Source of the DNA: Gnetum montanum | Taxonomy: Eukaryota > Streptophyta > Gnetopsida > Gnetales > Gnetaceae | Length of the DNA stretch: 64,000 nt | Direction: 5' to 3' | Assembly: GCA_015680685.1 (NCBI GenBank) | Contig: MNCI01005255.1 | Location: forward strand, 844,452-908,451 | Shown here: positions 48,436 to 58,909 of the stretch, one piece after another | Position numbering within the stretch: the stretch's first letter is position 1 | Layout: each line of letters begins with the position of its first letter | Notes under the pieces: model-generated | Database searches by the model: none | What the model was told of the DNA's origin: nothing | Seen by the model: only the letters and a program-made list of their open reading frames with translations | Made by a program: the position numbers and the translations under genes

Positions 48436-49095
48436 CTCTTAGCGTAACTCTGCTTAATGTAGCCCGATATCAGAAAGTAACTTGCTTCGGTGAATTTGAC
48501 AAAGTTTAAGGTCTAAGCAGTGGACTACAGCTTGTTGCATATTCTGCTAAGTCTTTTATTCAAGGCTGAATTTATGCTCCATTACGCAGAGCAGCGTAAT
48601 GTGCCTCAAGGAAGTCAAAGTCAGAGTCCAAAGAAGCACGGCAGATTGACTTGTTCTTTTTTGTAGATTGGTCACTTTACGCTTATTACGCTACACAGTG
48701 TAAACAAGAGTAACTTGTTGTGAAGTTGACCATTTTATGCTCTATTATGATTTGCAGTGTAGATAAGCGTAAAGTAGCTTGAGTTAACTACTTCTATGCT
48801 CTATTATGCTCTGTCACGCTAGGGAGCGTAGATAAGTGTAATACAGTGTAAGGCTAGCTAAGGTAGTACCAGACAATGCATCCACTGTCTATATGTAGCA
48901 ATACGCTCATCAGCGTATCGCAGTGTAATCATGAGGTGGCTTCAGTAGGAGTGGTTGATAGCATACTTTGCCCCCCTCCCCCAAAATGTGATGCGACGTG
49001 ACCAGCTTCAACATAAAATTTACCAAGTCAATGACACTCTAAAAGTTTGAGACACGTGTCATCAGGGCTGTGCCTTCTCCACATGATGCTAAACT

Positions 49096-49103
49096 TATAA
49101 ATA
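49096..49103 (+). promoter_or_regulatory. TATA box of element F LTR
   Basis: TATAAATA followed by CACC; same relative place as in the C and E LTRs. Likely core promoter for F's sense transcript. Confidence 0.68.
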
Positions 49104-49788
49104 CACCAATTGGTGGAGAAAAGGAAGGGGGATCTTCTTTTTGGAACAAGACAGAAGACATTGTTTGAGCATTGGCAGCAGGAGTGACTGATCTTTTTTG
49201 GCAAAAACATCATCCTCTCCATCGAGCAGATCAGAGATCGAGAGATTATTTGGTACGATTAGCAAATTTTATTGATCAGAAATAGTTGATTGATAGACAT
49301 CCAGGCTTGACCTTCCTTGAATTCTACTTTTGGCTTATGAGGTAGATCAAACTTCATTCTGTACTCCCTTTTGAATAGTTTTCTTATTGTTTTTGTGTAT
49401 GCTTCATACAAAGATAAGCGAAGTGTGCTGTTGGAACGTTATATGCAATATATTCAACTTTCGAGTCAAAACATAGATCTTGGAATTATGCATTTTTTTT
49501 CTAAATCTGATCTTCTTTGTTGTGTTGACGTTATCGTCATTTCGAGTTCTTTACTTTGTTTTCTACTCCTTCTACGATTCATTGAGTTAATCATATAATA
49601 TATGCACTATCACGATATTCGATAATTTACTGATTAAGTAAGTCCCTGTCTAATCGACAAGACCATTCAGGACACTACGGATTCGTTTTCTCCAGCATGG
49701 CCCTCGCACGGATCCGTGGTTAAGACTGTGTACACGGATCTTCGCTTGGTATTTCCAGTGATCGATGTTTTCCGTCATTACAGTTTTT

Positions 49789-49812
49789 TGGCACTAGAAG
49801 GAGGGCTTGAAC
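49789..49812 (+). promoter_or_regulatory. Primer binding site of element F
   Basis: TGGCACTAGAAGGAGGGC, continued by TTGAACC. Read in reverse complement, it gives a tRNA-like 3' end: a T-arm stem GGAGG/CCTCC around TTCAAGC, then TTCTAGTG and CCA. The tRNA species was not identified. The core is shared by all five other elements where the site is present. Confidence 0.87.
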
Positions 49813-50030
49813 CTCCGATCCATATTTTATGGATAGCCCTATAAGCAATCTGTACTGACGTTCGCAAAACGTAAACACAATACCTCTAGGGAAGTTTACA
49901 AAATCATGCGGTGTAGATTGGCCACAGTAATGACTCCTTTGGAGTCCTACAGGGTAGAAAGCCAAATCGTAATTTTGTTTTGTCGTCGCCTTTTGAATCT
50001 TTTCATTATTTTCATCGATCTATTTGAGAA
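49813..50030 (+). other. Element F leader
   Basis: Short non-coding leader with one block similar to C and E leaders (CGTAAACACAATACC, GGTGTAGATTGGCC, GACTCCTTTGGAGTCC palindrome near 49935). Confidence 0.6.
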
Positions 50031-53000
50031 ATGGATTCTACACATACAACTACTACTACCATGATTGCCATTGACTCGGGTGCCATAACTGTAAATCCCA
50101 TTACCGTTCCCAAATTAGCTTTCGGCATGACAGGACCTCAGGGACCGTCACATCGTTCATTGCGATTACAGGGCAATGATCCTTCACTCTCTATCTTGAC
50201 TCCTGAAGAGTATAATTTCATTTGTGTTAAGATCCAGGCAAAGCTTGCCCTTAGCCGAGCCGAGATAGAAGCAAAATGAAATTACGAGCTGATCCACAGA
50301 GGGGGCCAAGACTTCATTCCTACTGCATATGACATCATCCCCCTAACCGATCATTATCATGAACTCCTGTCACAACTGGTTATGGCTAAGAATCGGACTA
50401 CACAGTCTATTCTAGAACCTCAAAATGAGGAGGAGGAAAAAGATGAATTCGTAGCCCAATCTGAACATGCAGATTCATACCATACCCTCAACCCTCATAG
50501 ATACGTGAATCCCCTGTTTAATCCTCTCACCAAAGAAGCTACCCATCTCAACCCAATCATGACCACTCAAATGCATATTCCCATCATCCTGCAAGTCACC
50601 ACTCAATCCTCAGTCTTGCAGGTACAAATGCCATCCCAAAATAACATGGGAGTAATCCCTTCGCCACATGTAATTAGTATTCGGTCGGTGATGCCTGCAT
50701 CTACCGCACCCCATTTCATTCCTCAAGTGCAAGTCCATACCACGCCTATAACCTGCCCAGTGCAAAAATCTGGTGCAAACCTTATTGTCGCAACCCATTG
50801 TAAGGAAACAGATTGCAAATACCATCCAATCACAACGATTTGTTCAACAACCTATGGCTAGTCAGTGGATCGCGCCAGTTGCGCAACACAATCAATCCGT
50901 GTTCTATGGTGTGCAACCTTTGGCTACACCTGCCACACATGTCTCACCGGTTACTGCACAACATCCTTACACCTTCCCTCCTACACATCCTTCGATGACC
51001 AATTTTTTCGCACAGCCTGTCGAGTGGTGGGTTTTACAGGTAGCTCCATCCATGGGGATAGTCCCCATTGTGCCATCTATCAGCCAAGCTATCGCTCCCT
51101 TCCCGTTGCCCGAAACTGCCCTCTCAGTCCAACCCCTTGCTCCTCCAGCGCCAACTTCATCATAAACAGGTCTGGATCAAGCTTTTTTTCTTATTCAGAC
51201 CCTCACTGAGGAAGTTAAGTGCCTTAAAGCTGCTGGCTCTGATACGATACAAGTCATGGATTTCTACCATGATGATCCCATTAGCCTAGTAGTTCCCATG
51301 CTGTCGTTGCCTCCAGGGATGTCTTTGCCCCATTTTACTAAATATAATGGGGAAGGTGATCTTAATGCTCATCTTGTTACCTTTAGGTCTGAATCCTTGC
51401 TACTACAACAATGGTCCCATATGATTATCCATGTTTTTGCAATGTCTCTAGCAGGTAAGGCCTTGGATTGGTATCGAGCACTCCCTCGCTCTTCCATCTC
51501 AACCTTGGAAGAGCTCCTAACACAATTTGTGACTCTGTTTAAATACAATTTAAAGCTGGAAGTCACGTTAGCCCAACTTATGGGAGTGAAACAAGACCCG
51601 CTCGAGCCAACCCAGAAGTTTATGCAACGATGGAACGCTACTCTGAATGAAATCCACGAGCCTATCACGGAAGTTCACTGGTTGGCTATTTTCAAAGGAT
51701 CAGTTAATGACTTCATCAAGTCTAAACTATACTACCTTGCCCCTCGCTCCCTGAGTCAAGCTTTCGCACAAATTAAGAGCATCCAAGATGTTGTGGAGGC
51801 TAGCAAAGACCCAACATATGTGGCTTATAAGAACATCAATAATAAAGGTAAAGAAAAAGGTAAGATAGCAACGAAGACAGTAGCTACGCTGGCCAAGGGC
51901 TCCAAAAATAAGAATAACAAGAAGGCATCCACGGTGCCTACCGAGACCACAGCTAGTACAAGTAGCATTGGCCAAGAAGCACTTGCCCCTGAAAAGCCCT
52001 CACAGTCAAAACCAAACTTTGAACTTAAAGATCGTTCAAAATATACAACCCTACCCATAAAGCATTCAGAACTGCTGAAAAAATTATTAGGAGTAGGATA
52101 TATTCAAAACAAAAAAGTATCAGAAGAAGCTTTGTAGCGTCACCGGCTCCATTGTGAATTACTGAAGAATCCTTCTTTAGCTCTACCCAACGAACCGCCA
52201 GTCCCTAAGTCTTTTAGGCTAGACCATTTTTGTGACTACCACCAATTGTGTGGTCATGACACCGATTATTGCTGGGCGTTGAAGGATGATATTCAATGCA
52301 TAATTGATGATGGTTCTTTGAAACTAGACAACAGTAGTCCAACACGTCCCAAAAACTAGGCGATGCATGTGTACAAAGACCCGTTAAATGCAAATAACAC
52401 AATGTACACCATCAACATGGTAAGTACAGACAATGAAAGGAAGGGATCTCCTAAACAACCTTTTTTGTTATGTGTACCTATCAGTTCATCCCAAGAGGTG
52501 AGTTCTTCATCGGCAGTTAGCGGTGTGTCAAGGCCACCTTTTGTTATTCGGGTGCCCTCTAAAACTTTAACTCAGTCTCACATTAACAATAAAGTTGTGG
52601 CCATGCCCGTGCCTACCCCTAAGGCACCTTTTATCCTTAGGGCACAAAACTCACTAGTTGCCCCTTTTACGTAGGGGCGAGCCTCTAACCAAAACCATCA
52701 ACCACCATCTAATAAAAAAAATGAAGGAGATGCGTCAATTAGTGCAACTAAAGATCGTTCTATGCTAGGGTTTGCTAAGCCCTAGCCCCTAGCTTCTATA
52801 CCTTCGCATGCATCTCCTGGGCAAGATAAAGGTACAGAAACACAGACATCTCCCCTCGACAGAAAGAAATACAACCCTTTGACCAACGCTGTTCTGCCTT
52901 GGGAAATTCGTCTCTTAGGGCGAATGGAAGAAGAGTGGACAAGCCACCTAGCCGAGAGCAGGACCTCCTCGACGCATTTACGCAAGTCAAGCAGGCTGTA

Positions 53001-53160
53001 AAATAGAAGAACACAACATTGAGCCTCTATGACTTGCTTATGATGTCTCAAAAGCACCGTGAGGCTATGGTCCGTATGCTGACATCCATACCTATGGATG
53101 AAAGCTTACTAGCGGAAGAGGAAACGATACATGCTGTTATGTTTTCCCCTACAGCTGAAT
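50031..53160 (+). pseudogene. gag: Element F gag
   Basis: Capsid gene of the best-preserved element. ATG at 50031 (MDSTHTTTTTMIAID). The N-terminal domain contains LTPEEYNFICVKIQAKL. A long Pro/Thr/Gln-rich region follows. The capsid core at 51256-51800 carries FAMSLAGKALDWYRALPRSS, LLTQFVTLFKYNLKLEV and SKLYYLAPRSLSQAF. The knuckle CDYHQLCGHDTDYC is complete at 52230. After it come MHVYKDPLNANN (52360), three PF-type VP repeats, and the Gag-Pro linker SLYDLLMMSQKHREAM near 53020-53060. There are stops at 50277, 51163, 52135, 52357, 52672 and 52783, a frame change near 50800, and another near 52940. Confidence 0.92.
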
Positions 53161-53850
53161 GACCTAAACCTACCCCATTGACCTTTTATGATGAATCCAT
53201 CAAAGGTGATCCTAAGAAAGGTCAAGTAACAACAGAACCCATGTTCATCACCATCCGGGTTGGTCAACATCGGATCTGGAGGGTGCATGTTAATGATGGT
53301 GCAGCCACGAATGTCATCCCTGATCCTATAGTGGATAAGTTGGGCTTGGTAGACCAAATTAGTCCTACGACGACATCATGCCTGAAATCGTTCAACGGGG
53401 CATGATTTTAAGTCAAAGGGATGGTGCATATCGAATTTGTGGTAGGGGATCAGTTCCCAATAGATGCTACATTTATCGTTGTCGAGGAGATGCCTAGCTT
53501 CAACCTGATTCTAGGGAGGTCCTGGCTAGCCCAACTGAGGGTAGTTTCATCACCGATACACCAAGAAATACATCTACCTTATGCAGGGGGAGGTGGTGAT
53601 ACATGGTGATGAAAGAATCTCTAGAACTGTCAATAACATTGAGGAAGAACGGGGTTCGGAAATTGAAATGCCTGAAGATCAAACCCATGTCCAAATTCCC
53701 GAGCAAGTTGAAATGACTAATGACAGTCTAGCCTGAGTCGACTTACCATTTCAGGGAGAGGAGGATGATGTGGAGGAGTCAGGCCATAAATCTCCTCGCC
53801 CTTATGCACCACTCAACGTAAAGGCTATCAAGAAATAATTACGGGCTAAC
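53161..53850 (+). pseudogene. pro: Element F aspartic protease
   Basis: It follows Gag directly. The domain has FYDESIKGDPKKGQV, then the active-site segment VHVNDGAATNVIP at about 53283-53320, then NLILGRSWLAQL at 53497-53530. The first triad position is Asn (AAT); element C has Asp (GAT) here. A TGA at 53403 interrupts the domain, and a small frame change follows near 53590. An acidic tail ends AIKK and a stop near 53838. Pol is not continuous with this frame: nearly 5.1 kb separates them. Confidence 0.87.
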
Positions 53851-54384
53851 GATTGACCTGCATGGTATTTACGCGTATCTTTACACTTTCACTAATTTTT
53901 CCATTTACACTTATCAGTTTTGACTGTCAATTTTTTTAGTATACATATATTTATGTTTTCTATCCATTGCGTCATTTACGTTTCCTGGTTTATACTGCTT
54001 ATGCTTCATAACACATATTAGTTACATTAGTACAATTACGCAAATATTTATGCTTTTATCAATAGCATCCTCCAACATACGCACCATGGCCCGCAACGGC
54101 CTAAAAACTAGTAAAGGCCTGAAATGGCCCTAAACTAAAATAGCAAATTCACCTATATGTTACGCAAACACTAGGTAACAGCCCGCAATGGCTTAAAACT
54201 AACAACTCCATCCAACAATCGCAATAATGCCACCTATACAAAATCTCCGACAATTCTATTTACACTTTGTATAAATAAAGATATAAAATTAAAACCATAA
54301 CATAAAGAAAATTTCACGATTAATCATGCCAAAATTCATATTGTCTTGGTTCTATCTTGTAAATAAAATCGTGCGTAATCATAA
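53851..54384 (+). repeat. Element F array I and AT-rich spacer
   Basis: AT-rich spacer with several TTACGC-type words (53870-54060), then array I units at 54085-54220 (ATGGCCCGCAACGGCCTAAA, GGCCTGAAATGGCCCTAAAC, CAGCCCGCAATGGCTTAAAA). A candidate sense splice donor CATG followed by GTATTT lies near 53870. Confidence 0.7.
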
Positions 54385-57300
54385 TTACGCATCCCCTCTA
54401 GCACCACTGTAACCCGTATCCCTTAACTCTACCTCTAAACCTAGCAAATCGTCTTCATATGGGCCATCCCTTCTAGGAAGTATTCCCTCATGAGGAACGT
54501 CATCTCCACAGGGTTCTTCCACTAACACTTGCTTCCCAAGGTGACGATCTGCATCATTATGCTCTCCTTCCTGGACGTACGCCTCACCCTGTTCATCCTC
54601 TTTGTTCGTCTTTTGTAACTACATACAACAAGTACATCAACAAAAGCCATGATAGGACAATTCAAAAGATTTAAATTCAATAATATTCAAACTTACTCAT
54701 GATGGCCCTACATCTACAGCAAAAGGAAGTTGATCTAAACTGACCCACAGTCGTTGCATAATCTCGTCTTCGGTCAACTTAGACCAAACCCCGTTCCCCA
54801 GATTAGTTCCAGCCTTAACCTTCCCTTTCTTCATGCTAGTCCACCAGGGTGGTTTGGGGAAGAAGGTAGGGACTGTGGTTTCTCCCCTGGGAAGGGTAAT
54901 TTCTCTTTCAGGGGATGTGCTCACCGTCACCTACTCTTGAAACTTCTCGAAGGCCTTAGACGCACCAATGACATCGAGGAACAATCTCAAGGACTAATCT
55001 TCAATGGCAGAATCACGATAATGCTGATGGTAAGCAATACTTTCATGCTTATATAGATGCTTATGGTCTTTCTGCTTTTGCCCCCACTCTTGGAAACTTG
55101 CACAAAATTCCTTCCAATCTTGATTCTTCTGGGCCAAGAGCTCTATCTGCATCCTTTGCTTGACCAATTCATGACTGGTTTGTACGCTAGTTCTAACCGT
55201 GGTCCAGTAGTGAGCGTAATCAATGACTGCTGTCTGCCAGTCCCCTTCACCCGTTCCTCGAGCTTGCAGGAATTCACATCGCAACCTTAAGTCTTCGACC
55301 TCTTTGGTCAGAGATCCTTTCTTTCTCTGACCTCTACAGCTTCTTCTAGAGGTCTTCATTGATATTTTGACTTTACCAAAGGGAGCGGGTCAAGCGTAAT
55401 GCACATTTACGCATTTCTACATAAATGTTGTGTGGAACGACCGTGCCTTCCAATGAGGGCTCGTGGTGTCTAGGTCAATGGGCTCTGTAGAGTCCCATTG
55501 AAGGCAAGCTCCTGATGATAAAATATTAGATCAAACATACTCAAGTGTTGTAACCTTATAACAAAATAAGCATATCATAACTGCAACATACCAGCCCCAA
55601 GATCAATGTGTTCTAAGCACTCGATCATATCACTGACGACGCCTTCCATAAAGGCAAATTTATCAGGGAATTTACCTGACATTCTTCTTACAACAGTGGA
55701 CGGGGAATCACCTCATTCATTTACAACATAATTAAGTCAGAATTTTTTGGCTAATAACAGAATCTCCTAAAAATTTTTTAATACACTAATTACCTCTACC
55801 TATCCCAGTGGGAAGTATGTCAACATTCTCCACCTCCACTCTCTCTTCACACACAAGGGTCTGTACGTCACTCACTCTAGTAACTAGGGCCTCCTCTTCC
55901 AAAATTGGGGCCCCTCCCTCATGCTGTAACACCACTTCCCCTATTTCAGAGGTCATCCACTCTATAGGTCTCCCTGTTTACGTCATATAATGCACTCAAA
56001 TAATTCAAAATACCTGGAATAAGTTGCATAATACAACAATTACCATAACTTTTACTATATCCTTTTGCTTACCAGACGGAGGTTTACTCCGTTGAAACTT
56101 GACTTGTACAGTTCTGCCTGTGCCACCTATAGGTTCCATAGGCGCCTCGGTTAGATGAGGCTTTTTACACTGGACTGAAGAATCTACTATTTCTGCTGCT
56201 AGGCACTTCCCCAGTGACGCATCATTGATGTAAGAGGGAAGCACCCCACCTACGCTGTCTGGCCTCACGTTTGAGGTGCCACCATATTCCTAGTCGTTAT
56301 AGAAAGCGACTCCCCAATTCCCTCCAGGGGATCCTGTGACTAACTAGTATCGAAAAGGTGGGAGATCTAGGGTTTGGATAACTGGTCTTGGTCTTATTGC
56401 ACCCAGACCCCATTCCTCTGAACCACCAAAAATTCAGCAAAACACCAGAGGCAAGCTATGAAAAAGGTGAAGTGCACGCTGAAATGGGACTCAAGCTTTT
56501 GGCAGAGCCTAATCATTTCAATGTGTAACCCCTCAGCGAAATAGCTTGCCCAATCGAATTGGGTCCCCTCCTCAATCACCTCTCACATGATACGGGCCTG
56601 TTCTATGGTGAAGAACTTTCCCTACGAAAGTGTTCTGGGGAAAGCCTGGGCCTGGAAGAGGGGATAAATGGTCTTGGCAACCTCTAACTCGATCTTTTCA
56701 CAAGGAATCCCCTTTATGTCCTTCTTAGTCCCCAACCACTCCTCCAACTCTTCCTAATATTTGATGCTTCTCCTCGATTTTTCTTCTATGGGAAGACCGT
56801 CGGAGGGGACGCTGAAAAGGTTAGTGAAGAGCTGAGCATCAATATCAAAATGTACACGCACATTACACACGTGCATGCAAAAACGTTCAGCCCCCTCACT
56901 GAAGGAGTTAACTAGGGTTAACATTTCGCTTAGTGGGACATCAGGAGTTACAGCTAGAAACAAATGCATCAGCATCGCCTCCCGCAGCTTAGTAACTAAT
57001 GCAACTGGGGCCACTGCATGGCCGACCCAACATTGTGCTTCCTTTATGTCATCATAACGGAAGAGGAGGGTATTCGCCTCGTGGCCAAAAATCATGATGG
57101 TACCTTCCCAAGATTCCCTAACTAATAACACAAGACACAAGTCAAGATAGCAAAGACAATGTTACGCAACATTTCACACAATAATATCCTATAACTAATT
57201 GCAACGGCAAAATCTTACCAAGTCCGAATGGCAAAGGAAATTGAGGAAGCTTCCTTTGCACGTCCGCGAGGGTAAGGGGCGGGTTCAAAGTTTATTCCTC

Positions 57301-58438
57301 ATGTAACCATCTGAGGCTCTGAAAACTCTTGAAAGAGTTAGAATAATAGGTGGGATACTCAGGAATTTTGAAGGCCATTTGCCCCATGACACCGACGCGT
57401 ACGTTGCTAGTGGACGTAAACTCATTTATTGTCGTTTCAGTCCAGGACAATGTATCATTATTGTCCAATAATCCATTTTCATTGATGAAGAACCTATATC
57501 ATATAACACATTACTATCCTACGCTTTACAAGTTTAGACACTAGAAAACATATTAACATCACCGCAAGTAAAACTACTTACCCACCTGAGTAGTACACCG
57601 TGCCCGATGGGTTATGAAAGTAGGTTGAGATATGACGAGCTACAAAAAAAGTATTATAAGTATGATAGCAGCTAAATCTGGGCATCTCCCACATCCAACC
57701 TAAATGCCTTAATCCCCTAACTCTAAGTTCGCGGTCTTGAGGTCGACTAGTATCAATAGCCCCGTCTGTCAGGAAAGCCATGACGCCCTATGTAGAAACG
57801 ACTAACAAATTTTCCAAAATAGCTCCATCCACATTGCCTGAAAAATGTGACCAAATGATGATACTGTAGTTATGCAACAAAAACTGCAAAACTCCAGCGC
57901 TCCCTTCCGGAACCATATTGCCTTTCCCTGCAAATGAGTTTGAGGGGGAGGAATATTGGCTACGGGAAGGTTTATACAACATAAAACCCTGACTATATCC
58001 AAAACAATTAGGATAGGTTTCATCATTATGCTGTATAGAACATAAACACGTTACCATCAGACAAAAGACTAAATCTAGATTTCATTGCATGCTTAGGAAA
58101 ACCACAAATTAGGCTTTAGCCATGCAGCCAAAATTTCTTAAACCCTCGCAAGAAGGCAAGGTTTGTCTCAGACGGTGGCAATAGATGCAATACCACTATC
58201 TAAACCCTTGTTTTAATACAAGGTCTATATCCCAAAATCTAATTTACGCAGATAACTCAAAAGAATAAGAAAAAATATATATCACCGAAAGCAATGCGAA
58301 TAAGTAAGAGATGGCCTACCGATTCAGGGGAGTAACATCTCTAACTTCGACCAAGGCCTGTGTAGCATGCTGCAGACTCCCCTGCACTTCATCAATTTTT
58401 GCCAATTTGGCATTCTTTCCTCTTACCTTCGGTGCCAT
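54385..58438 (-). pseudogene. Multi-exon antisense accessory gene of element F
   Basis: The most complete copy of the unknown antisense gene. Exon 1 is 58438-58320 (ATG, MAPKVRGKNAKLAKIDEVQG). Exon 2, about 58030-57582, has IIWSHFSG and RHLGWMWEMPRFSCYHTYN. Exon 3 is 57493-57219 (FFINENGLLDNNDTLSW). Exon 4 starts about 57122 and has VPLSEMLTLVNSFSEG and FAEFLVV. Later exons are TGRTVQVKFQRSKPPSG (about 56120), an acidic exon 55980-55800, KFAFMEGVVSDMIECL (55665), QDWKEF..W..KQKDHKHLYK (55110-55030), and the last exon 54618-54385 (77 codons, acidic, ending SGARGDA). Junctions are GT...AG; exon 2/3 and exon 3/4 junctions agree in phase with B. Stops include a TAG near 57784, a TAA in exon 3, and a TGA at the end of the penultimate exon. 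Each fits a C-to-T change. No known domain was recognised. Confidence 0.78.
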
Positions 58439-58909
58439 AGTTACAATCCCGTAAACCTTCACAAATAACGCGTTGCTATCTTTTGCTCTTTCTCCCTCTC
58501 TCTGCGATAGTTGAATTCAAATTTGCAATAGCCAATAGCCTGTTTTTGATAAGAACTGCCTACTTGTATGCAAAACTAATCGACTTGATGCCCAATTAAA
58601 GTAGGACTTGCCCAAACACTGGTGTCAGCATGAGCTGGAACTCGAAGATTAGGGCATTAATGTGGTAGATATCGCATGCATTACGGTCCAAAATGACCTT
58701 AAACTACTACACCTTATCACTTCGTAATCAAGTCGCATTAATTATAGGCTATTCATAGTCTTCAAAATTTGGTTAGCTCTTCACGCTCGGCAATGTCATA
58801 ATATACCCTTTCCAACTAGACCAAGCATCTTATTCTAATACTTACGGCACTGAACTTAGCATTTTCCTAACCACTTTCATATTTGGCAATTTTGTAGGAC
58901 AGTTGGCAA
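58439..58909. other. Divergent intergenic region between F antisense gene and pol
   Basis: This 470-base region holds the upstream side of the antisense gene and the region just before pol. One array I-type unit (GGTCCAAAATGACCTTAAAC) is at 58682-58701. A good sense splice acceptor, TTTTGTAG followed by GAC, lies at about 58891-58898, eleven bases before pol's ATG. Confidence 0.55.

Larger units (their letters stand above)
48247..49782 (+). repeat. Element F 5' LTR (1536 bp)
   Basis: It starts TGAAACAC and ends ATTACA, six bases before the PBS. The first 185 bases match the 3' LTR at 63816-64000, with differences that are mostly transitions at CpG sites. TATAAATA is at 49096-49103. F-type inverted repeats occur in the U3 region. 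Confidence 0.95.

Noticed and set aside
49789-49830. Possible tRNA gene fragment at the F primer site
   Set aside because: Only a T-arm and acceptor end can be drawn; it is the expected complement of a primer tRNA, with no D-arm or anticodon arm upstream.
54385-58438. Reading the antisense gene as an env-like gene
   Set aside because: No signal peptide or membrane segment pair is visible, and env-like ORFs of plant elements usually lie after pol in sense orientation.
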